This document shows, piece after piece, positions 13,134-21,375 of a stretch of 30,634 nucleotides of DNA. The stretch is from JBMCWH01 sp048621635 (lineage in GTDB: Bacteria; Patescibacteriota; WWE3; JAUXAW01; JAYEID01), in assembly GCA_048621635.1 (NCBI GenBank), contig JBMCWH010000006.1:1-30634 (forward strand). Direction: 5' to 3'. Each line of letters opens with the position of its first letter. The stretch's first letter is position 1. Both the position numbers and the translations under genes were made by a program. The notes under the pieces were generated by a model. That model saw only the letters and a list, made by a program, of their open reading frames with translations, was not told the origin of the DNA and did no database searches.

Positions 13134-15686
13134 TTACTCGGGAAAAGCAAGTGCTGCTACGGCGTCGTTCTCATCTAGGCGCATAACTTTTACTCCCTGT
13201 GTTGCTCTACCAAGAGTGGAAATGTCTTGCGGATTTAGGCGGATTACTTGCCCCTCCTTAGAAATTAAAAACAAATCTTTTTGCTCTTCATTCAATAATC
13301 GCGCGTCAGCAAGCGGTCCTGTTTTTTCAGTAATTTTCATAGCAATGATTCCTTTCCCCCCTCTACCTTGGACAGAGTATTCCTCCAAGGCGGTTTTCTT
13401 ACCGTAACCGTTTCGGCTTACAGTGAGTAAGGTATCTTTCTTTTGCTCTTCTGTAATTATATTCATGGCTACTACCTGATCATCTTCAGCCAGCTTAATT
13501 CCTTTTACTCCGGAGGTAACTCTTCCCATTTGGCGAGTTTCACTTTCGTTGAAGCGTATTGATTTACCTTGTTTGGTGATAAGCATTACCTGGTCGTTTC
13601 CTGACGTGGTAGTCACTTGTGCTAAGCGGTCTCCTTCTTTAATCTTGATTGCAGTGATTCCCCCGCTGCGAATATTTTCGTATTCGTCCAAAGCTGATTT
13701 TTTTACAGTTCCCTTTTCTGTAGCAAACAGGAGGTTATTTTGTGTTTCTTCTTTGCCCAAGGCAATTACAGCAACCACTTCTTCTTCGGGGGAAAGATTC
13801 AGTACATTCACAAGTGCTTTTCCGCGTGATGTTCTTCTTCCTTCCGGAATTTCGAAACCACGTGTTTGTAATACTTTTCCTTTTGCTGTGAAGAAGAGAA
13901 TGGTATCTAAAGTAGTGGCAGAGATTAATTTAAAAACTGTGTCATCTTCCTTGGTTTTCATTCCGATTACACCCTTACCTCCCCGGTGTTGTGAGCGGAA
14001 TGTTTGGGGGTTAACTCTTTTGATATAGCCATCTTCTGTTAGGGTGATTAGAATATCTTCTTTTTGGGTTAGGTCTTCTTCTGCAAATTCACCTGGTTTT
14101 CCAGGATGTACAACTGTGCGTCGTTCATCTCCGTATTTTTCCTTTAGTTCCCCAAATTCTTTACGAATCTGAGACATAATAGCAATAGGATCACCAAGAA
14201 GCTTTAAGTAGCCTTTGATTTCCTCTACTGTTTCTGCTAATTCTTGTTCAACTTTTTCTCTTTCCATGCGTGCTAATCTTCTTAGCTGCATGTCCAAAAT
14301 TGCTTGGGCCTGGATTTCGGATAGTTCAAATTTTTCAATTAAGTTTTCTTTTGCTGTGTTTGCATCTGCGCTTTCTCTGATAGTTTCGATTACCGCATCT
14401 AGGTGGTCCAAAGCTATTTTTAGACCAAGTAAGATATGCTCTCTTTCTCTTGCCTGTCTCAGTGAATAGCGAGTTCTTCTGACGATTATTGCTTTGCGCC
14501 ACTTTAAAATTTCTTCAAGAATTAGTTTTAGGGTTAGGACTTTAGGTTCTTTGTCCAGCAAACCAACCATATTGGCGTTGTACGCTGTTTGTAGTTGGCT
14601 ACGCTTGAAAAGTTGGTTAAGGATCTTATTGGGGTTGCTACCTTGTTTTGTTTCAACAACTATTCGAAGTCCTTCTCTGTCTGATTCATCACGAAGAGCT
14701 GTTATGTCTTCGATAGTATCATTTTTAGCTAAATTAGCAATTTGGGTTATTAATCTTGCTTTGTTGACTTGGTAAGGTATTTCTGTAGCGACTATAGCAT
14801 ATTTCCCATTACCGATATCCTCAATTTCAGTTTTGGCTCTGGTTACGACTCTCCCCTTTCCTGTTGCGTATGCTCTTATTATTTCTTCTTTGTTATAAAT
14901 TTCTCCTCCCGTAGGAAAATCGGGACCTTTTATATATTCCATTAAATCTTCTACACTAGCATCACTGTCAATATCGAAAGGGATGAAGCTATCCTTCGTA
15001 CTTATTAGTTCGTCTTCGTTTTCTTCTTTTTCCTCTTTCTCTTCGGGGTGTTTTTGAATTTTTATTTCCCCGATCATGTAATTCAACGCATCTACAACTT
15101 CTGAAAGGTTATGGGGAGGAATGTTAGTAGCCATACCCACAGCAATTCCGGAGGCGCCGTTAAGAAGAATGTTGGGTAATAAGCCGGGGAGAATTTTTGG
15201 TTCTGTGTCGCTGTCTGAATAGTTGGGAATGAAAGGGACAGTTTCTTTGTCGATATCTTTCAGCAACTCTTCGGCAATAGGTGTGAGTCGGCATTCTGTG
15301 TACCGCATAGCTGCAGCAGAGTCTCCATCCAGAGAACCAAAGTTACCCTGCCCGTCAACAAGTGGGTAGCGGTAAGAGAAATCCTGCGCCATTCTTACTA
15401 AGGCATCGTATACTGGGCTGTCTCCATGGGGGTGATATTTTTTTAGTACTTCCCCAACAACAGCAGCACTTTTTTGGTAGCGATCGCTGGAACGGATGCG
15501 CTGTTCAAACATAGCGTAGATAATTCTTCTTTGCACCGGTTTAAGTCCGTCTCTTATATCAGGTAAAGCTCGTGACGCAATTACACTCAAAGCGTAATCA
15601 AGATAAGAATCTTGCATCTCATCTACAATTTGTGCTTCTTTGATTGTTTCGCCTTCCGGCGATTTTTGTATTTCTTTTTCGCTCAT
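13134..15686 (-). CDS. gyrA: DNA gyrase subunit A
   Basis: 850 residues. GyrA cuts and rejoins DNA within the A2B2 gyrase that adds negative supercoils. The start SYLDYALSVIASRALPDIRDGLKPVQRRI is diagnostic; catalytic Tyr129 sits in AAMRYTECRL. The quinolone region reads HPHGDSPVYDAL with Ser90 and Asp94, the unmutated residues. A highly charged insertion (KHPEEKEEKEENEDE) follows about residue 207. The C-terminal beta-pinwheel carries the GyrA box as QHRGGKG rather than the usual QRRGGKG, so it is GyrA and not ParC. The ATG follows an AT-rich leader without Shine-Dalgarno. It is last in the minus-strand run holB-ricT-gyrB-gyrA, separated from gyrB by 197 bp holding a MITE-like element. Confidence 0.98.
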   Translation of the reverse strand: MSEKEIQKSPEGETIKEAQIVDEMQDSYLDYALSVIASRALPDIRDGLKPVQRRIIYAMFEQRIRSSDRYQKSAAVVGEVLKKYHPHGDSPVYDALVRMAQDFSYRYPLVDGQGNFGSLDGDSAAAMRYTECRLTPIAEELLKDIDKETVPFIPNYSDSDTEPKILPGLLPNILLNGASGIAVGMATNIPPHNLSEVVDALNYMIGEIKIQKHPEEKEEKEENEDELISTKDSFIPFDIDSDASVEDLMEYIKGPDFPTGGEIYNKEEIIRAYATGKGRVVTRAKTEIEDIGNGKYAIVATEIPYQVNKARLITQIANLAKNDTIEDITALRDESDREGLRIVVETKQGSNPNKILNQLFKRSQLQTAYNANMVGLLDKEPKVLTLKLILEEILKWRKAIIVRRTRYSLRQAREREHILLGLKIALDHLDAVIETIRESADANTAKENLIEKFELSEIQAQAILDMQLRRLARMEREKVEQELAETVEEIKGYLKLLGDPIAIMSQIRKEFGELKEKYGDERRTVVHPGKPGEFAEEDLTQKEDILITLTEDGYIKRVNPQTFRSQHRGGKGVIGMKTKEDDTVFKLISATTLDTILFFTAKGKVLQTRGFEIPEGRRTSRGKALVNVLNLSPEEEVVAVIALGKEETQNNLLFATEKGTVKKSALDEYENIRSGGITAIKIKEGDRLAQVTTTSGNDQVMLITKQGKSIRFNESETRQMGRVTSGVKGIKLAEDDQVVAMNIITEEQKKDTLLTVSRNGYGKKTALEEYSVQGRGGKGIIAMKITEKTGPLADARLLNEEQKDLFLISKEGQVIRLNPQDISTLGRATQGVKVMRLDENDAVAALAFPE

Positions 15687-15742
15687 TTTATTTAATCATT
15701 TAAATGTTAAATCAGTCACTACTATGCCCGGTTTCATTCAGA

Positions 15743-15842
15743 TAGTGTCATTTTGATTTCACAAAAGTTCGGGTCCATCGCAGAGCGGGTCAACCCTCTT
15801 CGCTTGTAAGCTACGGAGCGTCGAGAAGCCGGAATGACACTA
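15743..15842. mobile_element. MITE-like element with 10-bp terminal inverted repeats
   Basis: TAGTGTCATT (15743-15752) and AATGACACTA (15833-15842) are perfect inverted ends around 80 bp that contain no gene and are GC-richer than the flanks. GATAG occurs at both borders (15741-15745 and 15843-15847) and may be a short target duplication overlapping the ends. The GTCATTCCGG-type end, read on the minus strand, resembles palindromic repeats common in many bacteria. It lies in the gyrB-gyrA gap. Confidence 0.5.
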
Positions 15843-15852
15843 GATAGCTATT

Positions 15853-15882
15853 GGACAATCGAACAATCGAAAACAATCGAAT
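15853..15882. repeat. Short tandem repeat of ACAATCGA
   Basis: Three near-identical copies of ACAATCGA in a row, immediately after the gyrB stop. It matches the AACAATCG/AGCAATCG units near 2575, so it belongs to the same kind of degenerate intergenic repeat. Confidence 0.55.
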
Positions 15883-15883
15883 A

Positions 15884-17842
15884 TTAAATATCCAGCTCTG
15901 CTTGACCGGCCCGGCTTTGTATAAATCTCTTTCTTGGTGCTACTTCCGAGCCCATCAAAGTTGAGAAAACAGCATCTGCTTTCTGAGCATCTTCAATTTG
16001 GACTTGTTTTAGAATTCTTGTTTCCGGACTCATAGTTGTTTCCCATAGTTGCTCAGGGTTCATTTCTCCCAAACCTTTGTATCTTTGGATGTTTATTTTT
16101 CTATCTGCCCATTCTTTTTCTAGTTCGGCCCGTTCTCTATCTGTGTATACCCAACGCTCTTCTTGTCCTGCTTTCATTTTATAAAGAGGTGGTTGGGCCA
16201 TATATACATTACCATTTTCAATTAGTTCTGGTGTATAGCGAAAGAAGAAGGTGAGTAGTAAAGTTTCAATATGTTTTCCATCCACATCTGCGTCACACAT
16301 GATAATTAGCTTCCCATAGCGATTATTTTCCGGGTCAAATGTTTCGCCAATTCCTGTTCCCATAGCGGTAATTAGATTTTTAAATTCATTATTCTTTAAA
16401 ATACGGTCCAGACGGGCTTTCTCTGCATTGAGGATTTTTCCTCTAAGAGGAAGGATAGCTTGAGATTTCCTATCTCGTCCCTGCTTAGCACTCCCCCCTG
16501 CAGAATCACCTTCGACAATAAACAATTCGGCTTTTTCGGGGTCGGTTTCCTGACAGTCTGCTAGCTTACCGGGTAGACTTGCTCCTTGTAATGCTCCTTT
16601 ACGAATTACTGTTTCCCGTGCTTTGCGTGCCGCTAGTCGTGCGCGAGAAGCAAGTACAGCTTTTTCTACTATTTTTTTAGCTATGCGGGGGTGCTCTTCT
16701 AGGTACGTCTCCATAAATTCTCTTGTGGCTTTAGATACAATTGGCCTAATTTCCCTATTCCCAAGCTTTACTTTTGTCTGCCCTTCGAATTGAATTTTGT
16801 CAGCATTCATCTTGATGGAAATGATTGCAGTTAGACCTTCGCGGATATCTTCCCCTGTAAGGCTATCCATTCCCTTTTCCAGAAGCTTTTCCTCTTTAGC
16901 ATAGTCGTTTACTGATCTGGTTAAGCCTGCTTTGAAGCCGGATAAATGTGTTCCACCTCCTGGGTTTTTGATATTGTTAGCGAAACAGACAAGGTTCTTG
17001 GCTAATCCATCTACCCATTGAATTGCGAATTCGACAATTATCCCCTCCCTTTCTGAACGATTGCTAATGGGGTCGATGATGGCTGTTTTATCCCGGTTTA
17101 TATTTTTAATCATAGAACGTAGTCCGCCTTCGAAGTAAAAGGTAGCCTGGTTCTCTCTATCCTTGCGTAAATCTTGGATTTTAATGGTTAGCCCGGGGGT
17201 TAGGTAAGCGTATTCCTTGAGCTGGTCTCTTAGTTTGGCAAAAGAAAAATCTGTTACGTCAAATATTCCTTTGTCGGGGAGAAAAGTAATTTTTGTTCCT
17301 GTCTGTTTTTCAATTTCTTCCTCCCCTTCTCTCTCACCTGGTAGGTTAACGATTTCCTCTTTGTTGCTTTCCTTTTCTTCTACCTCGGTGACAGGGTCCC
17401 CCTGTTCATATTTTTGGACGTATTTTTTTCCATTTTTAAACACTTCTACAGTCATCCATTCGGAGAGGGCATTAACTACAGAAAGTCCCACACCATGAAG
17501 ACCTCCTGATATTTTGTAACTGTCTTCCCCAAATTTAGCACCGGTGTGCAGTTTGGTCATAATAAGTTCTAGGGCAGATTTGCCGTATTCCTTTTTAACG
17601 TCCACAGGAATACCGCGGGCATTGTCCGTGACTGTGACCGAATTGTCCTCTTTAAGAATAACTTCAATATAGTTGCAATAACCAGAAAGTGCTTCGTCAA
17701 CGGAGTTGTTGACTACCTCGGTGGCCAGGTGGTGGAGCCCTTCCTCATCAGTGGAGCCAATATACATCCCCGGCCGTTTGCGTACCGGCTCTAGACCTTC
17801 GAGAACTTTTATTTCCTCTGCACTGTATTGTTGCGTAGCCAT
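15884..17842 (-). CDS. gyrB: DNA gyrase subunit B
   Basis: 652 residues, normal for short GyrB. The GHKL ATPase domain has Glu42 and Asn46 (TEVVNNSVDEAL), Asp73 in TDNARGIPV and the lid GGLHGVGLSVVNAL. The TOPRIM domain has IVEGDSAGGSAKQGRDR and MCDADVDGKHI, and QRYKGLGEMNPEQLW near the end. GyrB powers gyrase by ATP hydrolysis. A charged insertion (EEKESNKEE ... EREGEEEIEKQ, about 155-180) parallels the one in GyrA. The ATG lies 3 bp after the ricT stop, so the two are co-transcribed. Confidence 0.98.
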   Translation of the reverse strand: MATQQYSAEEIKVLEGLEPVRKRPGMYIGSTDEEGLHHLATEVVNNSVDEALSGYCNYIEVILKEDNSVTVTDNARGIPVDVKKEYGKSALELIMTKLHTGAKFGEDSYKISGGLHGVGLSVVNALSEWMTVEVFKNGKKYVQKYEQGDPVTEVEEKESNKEEIVNLPGEREGEEEIEKQTGTKITFLPDKGIFDVTDFSFAKLRDQLKEYAYLTPGLTIKIQDLRKDRENQATFYFEGGLRSMIKNINRDKTAIIDPISNRSEREGIIVEFAIQWVDGLAKNLVCFANNIKNPGGGTHLSGFKAGLTRSVNDYAKEEKLLEKGMDSLTGEDIREGLTAIISIKMNADKIQFEGQTKVKLGNREIRPIVSKATREFMETYLEEHPRIAKKIVEKAVLASRARLAARKARETVIRKGALQGASLPGKLADCQETDPEKAELFIVEGDSAGGSAKQGRDRKSQAILPLRGKILNAEKARLDRILKNNEFKNLITAMGTGIGETFDPENNRYGKLIIMCDADVDGKHIETLLLTFFFRYTPELIENGNVYMAQPPLYKMKAGQEERWVYTDRERAELEKEWADRKINIQRYKGLGEMNPEQLWETTMSPETRILKQVQIEDAQKADAVFSTLMGSEVAPRKRFIQSRAGQAELDI

Positions 17843-17845
17843 TTT

Positions 17846-18439
17846 TTAAACTTTTAATCTCCTTATACGTTTCTTTTTTTGCGTAGGTTTTTTTTCTTTT
17901 GTATCTTTGTCCTTCTTGCTCTTTTTCTTTGGTAGTTCTTTTTCCTGGGTAGTTTCTTTTTCAGTCCATCCTTCTCTATCAAACATTAGACAACATAATG
18001 AACGGCCGCAAAGGCCGCAATACTCTTCAGGTACGTTTTCTAGCTCCATATTTTCCGTTATCTTTGCTTCTTCAGGATAAGTGTCTAACCATCTAGCACA
18101 GCAAAGAGGTTTACCACACTTGCCCAACCCGCCAATTTCTTTGGCCTTATCGCGTGGTTTTACCGGGCGGAACTCAATTTCCTTTTGGAAAATTTCGTGA
18201 AGTTCCTTTTTTATACTCCTTTTGGAGGAAATATCTTCCCCAGAGTAATAAAAAAGAACCCTGTCCGGGCCTGGTCGCGCTTTCCAAAGCTTAGTGTTTA
18301 AATTTTCGTTTTCAATGAGCTCTTGGCAAATTTCCAAGGCTTCCTCTTCCCTAAACATTTTAACACCATTTATTATACCATTTTTAAGTAATTTTTTTAA
18401 GCGGGGGAAAGAAAAATTTCTGTCTCCTTTCATCCGCAT
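17846..18439 (-). CDS. ricT: RicT/PSP1-family protein, N-terminally reduced
   Basis: About 197 residues. The PSP1 C-terminal core is clear: REEEALEICQELIENENLNTKL, PRDKAKEIGGLGKCGKPLCC and EYCGLCGRSLCCLMFDREGW, with the conserved cysteine clusters. In Bacillus, RicT (YaaT) works with RicA and RicF in an iron-sulfur complex that promotes mRNA processing. The usual N-terminal beta domain of about 80 residues is missing, and the RVDFR segment is replaced by SSKRSIK. A Lys-rich tail ends the protein. Its start is uncertain: I chose the ATG at 18439; a TTG at 18520 extends the frame and an ATG at 18358 is also possible. It lies between holB and gyrB; holB-ricT adjacency is also known in Bacillus. 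Confidence 0.88.
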   Translation of the reverse strand: MRMKGDRNFSFPRLKKLLKNGIINGVKMFREEEALEICQELIENENLNTKLWKARPGPDRVLFYYSGEDISSKRSIKKELHEIFQKEIEFRPVKPRDKAKEIGGLGKCGKPLCCARWLDTYPEEAKITENMELENVPEEYCGLCGRSLCCLMFDREGWTEKETTQEKELPKKKSKKDKDTKEKKPTQKKKRIRRLKV

Positions 18440-18563
18440 TATGGGTACAGTGTGCAACTTCTTGTTGTGAAAACAATTTATACTTCGATTATCCGTAGCT
18501 TGTTTGCTATCTACTTTCAAGTTTCCATTAATCAGTTAGTCATTTTTTGGATTAACACACAAA

Positions 18564-19277
18564 CTAATCAACTATCTCTTCTTTGGGAGGAATTAGGGTT
18601 AGGAAATATTGCATTGCTAGTTTTGCTGACAAGCTAGTCTCTTTGAGTAGTTTGGAGAGATTGAGTCCTTTTTGTGTCCAATTTTTAATTTGCAATTTTT
18701 TTTCCGTTGAAATTTCCTTGTTTCTAAGCTCTTTTTTTAAGATATAAAGCCAGCAATTCAGCATGTGGCGGGCAGTTTCCCTACTTTTTAGTTCTTTTTT
18801 GTTTTTATCCAGCCAAGCAAGACGCTCGCCCCTACTCTCCCCTACTAAGTTTTTGAAAGTTTTTTCTGCTTCTTGGAATTCTTTGCTTTTAGGATCAATT
18901 TCTAGCTGCGGAGGTAATCTTTTCCTTACACACCTGGAAACCACAGTAGTAAGGAGGTTGGTAGGGTGTGGGGCTGTTAACACTAGAGTGCTGTGAGCTG
19001 GCGGTTCTTCCAGTGTTTTTAGCAGGGCGTTTTGTGCTTCCTGGGTAAGATGCTGAGCTTCTAGTATTAGAGCTGTTTTTCTTTTTTCTTGGTGTGGTTT
19101 TAGAGAAATTCTTTTTATAAGTTCCCTGATCTGATCAATTCCAATAGTTCTCTTCTCCCCTTTTTCAATTATGATGTTGTCCGGAGAAGTATCTTTTCCT
19201 AAGAGAAATTCCTTTGCCTGGGCAGTTCTCTCCTGTTTGTTTCCACCCGTTATGAGATAAGTATGGGGGTTTTCCAT
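18564..19277 (-). CDS. holB: DNA polymerase III subunit delta' (HolB-like)
   Basis: 237 residues. Delta' is the non-catalytic AAA+ clamp-loader subunit. The P-loop region reads GGNKQERTAQA and lacks GKT, as expected for delta'. TALILEAQHLTQEAQNALLKTLEEPP is the most conserved family segment, and VVSRC carries the SRC motif (Ser-Arg-Cys arginine finger). The N-terminal zinc-binding insertion of longer homologues is absent, and the C-terminal domain is short. It heads the minus-strand run and diverges from pilB; TTGACA occurs upstream on this strand, but no -10 fits at proper spacing. Confidence 0.88.
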   Translation of the reverse strand: MENPHTYLITGGNKQERTAQAKEFLLGKDTSPDNIIIEKGEKRTIGIDQIRELIKRISLKPHQEKRKTALILEAQHLTQEAQNALLKTLEEPPAHSTLVLTAPHPTNLLTTVVSRCVRKRLPPQLEIDPKSKEFQEAEKTFKNLVGESRGERLAWLDKNKKELKSRETARHMLNCWLYILKKELRNKEISTEKKLQIKNWTQKGLNLSKLLKETSLSAKLAMQYFLTLIPPKEEIVD

Positions 19278-19391
19278 GCTATGTTAATGGTCTCAATATA
19301 TAAAGGTAATTGTCAAGCAACAGCAGTTCTTTTCACTTTCTGCGTACTGCTTTTATCATTTGCGATCTTTTTCCCGTGTATCTGCAGTCTC

Positions 19392-19420
19392 TTGTCAAAA
19401 AGTTAATGGTTTGGTACATT
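19392..19420 (+). promoter_or_regulatory. pilB promoter
   Basis: TTGTCA (19392-19397), 17-bp spacer, TACATT (19415-19420), with TG at the extended -10 position (TGGTACATT). Expected start near 19427, only about 9 bases before the ATG at 19436. This argues against the longer in-frame start at 19310. Confidence 0.65.
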
Positions 19421-19435
19421 TACATTGATTCCGTA

Positions 19436-21220
19436 ATGCCTGAATTTAAGAATACTGCCAGCTCTTCTAATAATAGTTCTACTAATTCTCAGGAGGAGAA
19501 AAAGACTGCCCTGGGAGATATTCTTTTGGCTAAGGATTTGATAACAGCAAAGCAACATGAGGAGCTCAATTTTGAAGTTTTGAACACGGACAAAAGTCCG
19601 GAAGAGGTTTTGCAAGAAAAAGGTTGGGTATCAGAAAAGGATCTGGCAGAAGCGCGGGCAGAATATTTGGATGTCCCCTTTGTTTCGCTTGCAGGGGAAT
19701 CTATTCCTCAAGACATTATATCTCTAATTCCAGAAGCAACTGTTAGGAATTACAAAGCAATCCCTTTTGAGATTTCTGGGGGTACGTTAAAGGTAGCCAT
19801 GGTAGATCCACTAAATTTGCCTGCAGTGGAATTGCTGGAAAAAGCGACGGGGATGGAAGTTCAGCCTTGTTTAGCAGAAGAAGGAGAGCTAACACAAGCT
19901 TTGGAGCGTTTTTACGGTGAGGAAAAGGTTGAAGCGGAAATTTCTGAGGCAGTGGAGGCCGCAGTTCCCACTACAAAAATAGAGGAGCCTACGGAAGAAT
20001 TGGAAGGCGGAGACGGTTACCTACGAGAGGCACCGGTTTCGGATATAGTGGAGCATCTTTTGGGTTATGCTGTTAAAGTAGGTGCCAGCGATATTCATAT
20101 TGAACCCGGAGAAGAAGAAACAAGAGTGCGCTACCGCGTAGATGGGGTATTAGGAGAGAAATTCCCCTTACCCCGGAGCATTCACTCTTCAGTTGTTGCC
20201 AGGATTAAGATTCTTGCCCGGTTGAAGCTTGACGAGCGCCGTCGGCCACAGGACGGTAGGTTTAAACTTGAGATTGGTGATAAGCGTGTGGATTTACGTA
20301 TTTCTATTGTCCCCACTATTTTTGGAGAAAAAGTTGTCATCCGGTTGTTGGAGGAAGGGGGTAACGTGCTGGATCTTCCCGAGTTAGGTCTTAGTGGAGT
20401 TTCCTTGCGGAGGATTCGTGAGACATTGAAGATACCGGAGGGAATTGCCTTGGTTACTGGTCCTACCGGCAGCGGTAAGACATTCACACTTGCTTCCATG
20501 CTTACGCGAGTAAATAAGGTGGGGGTAAATATAATTACTTTGGAAGATCCGGTGGAAATTCAGCTTCCAGGAGTAACCCAGATACAAGTTAATCGCGATG
20601 TGGACTTAACTTTTGCTTCTGGTCTTCGATCCATCTTACGACAGGATCCGGATATAATTATGGTCGGAGAGATTAGGGATGAGGAAACTGCAGAACTAGC
20701 TGTTCACGCTGCGTTAACCGGTCACCAAGTTTTTTCTACTCTACATACCAATTCTGCAGCGGGTGCTCCCCCTCGCCTTATGGAGATGGGGGCTGAGCCT
20801 TACTTGCTTGTATCTACTATTAATGTTGTAATTGCCCAGCGCCTTGTCCGTACTGTTCACGAGGATTGTAAAAAAGCTGTTCCCGTTCCTGAGGAGGTGT
20901 TGGAAGAAATGAAACAGACTTTGGGAGATTTGTTTCCTGATAGCCCTGATACTAACGAGAATGGTGACATAATTATGTATAAAGGGGAAGGGTGTGAAGG
21001 ATGTGGGGGAACTGGTTACAAAGGGCGTACTGGTATTTTTGAAGTGCTTACTAATTCAGATAAGATTGCGCATTTAATTTTGGAACAGAGACCTGCTCAA
21101 GAACTGCATGAATTAGCTGTGCAAGAAGGTATGGTTACATTGACGCAGGATGGTTATCTTAAAGCATTGCAGGGTTTGACAACAATGGAAGAAGTAATGC
21201 GCGTGACTGCAGATATCTAG
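19436..21220 (+). CDS. pilB: Type IV pilus extension ATPase PilB (GspE family)
   Basis: 594 residues from the ATG giving MPEFKNTASS; the frame opens 126 bp earlier, but that extension would start before the promoter. A Ser/Asn-rich start is followed by the MshEN domain (about 20-160; GDILLAKDLITAKQHEEL, EYLDVPFVSL), a linker, and the GspE ATPase: Walker A G342-PTGSGKT, ITLEDPVE, Walker B DIIMVGEIRDEET and GHQVFSTLHTNSA. The C-terminal zinc site is only half kept: CEGCGGTGYKGRTG is intact, but the first pair has one Cys (HEDCKKA). PilB hydrolyses ATP to drive pilin assembly at the inner side of the membrane. It has its own promoter and terminator, hence is probably transcribed separately from pilT-pilC. 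Confidence 0.95.
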   Translation: MPEFKNTASSSNNSSTNSQEEKKTALGDILLAKDLITAKQHEELNFEVLNTDKSPEEVLQEKGWVSEKDLAEARAEYLDVPFVSLAGESIPQDIISLIPEATVRNYKAIPFEISGGTLKVAMVDPLNLPAVELLEKATGMEVQPCLAEEGELTQALERFYGEEKVEAEISEAVEAAVPTTKIEEPTEELEGGDGYLREAPVSDIVEHLLGYAVKVGASDIHIEPGEEETRVRYRVDGVLGEKFPLPRSIHSSVVARIKILARLKLDERRRPQDGRFKLEIGDKRVDLRISIVPTIFGEKVVIRLLEEGGNVLDLPELGLSGVSLRRIRETLKIPEGIALVTGPTGSGKTFTLASMLTRVNKVGVNIITLEDPVEIQLPGVTQIQVNRDVDLTFASGLRSILRQDPDIIMVGEIRDEETAELAVHAALTGHQVFSTLHTNSAAGAPPRLMEMGAEPYLLVSTINVVIAQRLVRTVHEDCKKAVPVPEEVLEEMKQTLGDLFPDSPDTNENGDIIMYKGEGCEGCGGTGYKGRTGIFEVLTNSDKIAHLILEQRPAQELHELAVQEGMVTLTQDGYLKALQGLTTMEEVMRVTADI

Positions 21221-21295
21221 TATAGCTAATTGCTGTAAATTGGGAATACTGAATAGGGTTTTGCATTTTTGCCGCCATTCTAAACTCCGCTCAGT

Positions 21296-21320
21296 GTGGG
21301 AAAGAACTTTCCCGCTTTTT
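21296..21320 (+). terminator. Intrinsic terminator after pilB
   Basis: GTGGGAAA (21296-21303) pairs with TTTCCCGC (21308-21315), including one G-U pair, with loop GAAC and a run of five Ts (21316-21320). It lies 76 bp after the pilB stop. Confidence 0.8.
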
Positions 21321-21324
21321 GGTG

Positions 21325-21354
21325 TTGGCAATTTTTTGATTTTTGCTGTATACT
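21325..21354 (+). promoter_or_regulatory. pilT promoter
   Basis: TTGGCA (21325-21330), 18-bp spacer, TATACT (21349-21354), each matching consensus at five of six positions. Expected start near 21361, about 15 bases before the pilT ATG. Located directly after the pilB terminator. Confidence 0.65.
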
Positions 21355-21375
21355 CTGGAAGTAAGATAACCTGCC

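Noticed and set aside
15853..15882. Terminator after gyrB
   Set aside because: ACAATCGA copies are direct, not inverted, and no T-tract follows on the minus strand.
19310..19435. 42-residue N-terminal extension of PilB
   Set aside because: It would begin upstream of the good promoter at 19392-19420 and adds no MshEN residues.
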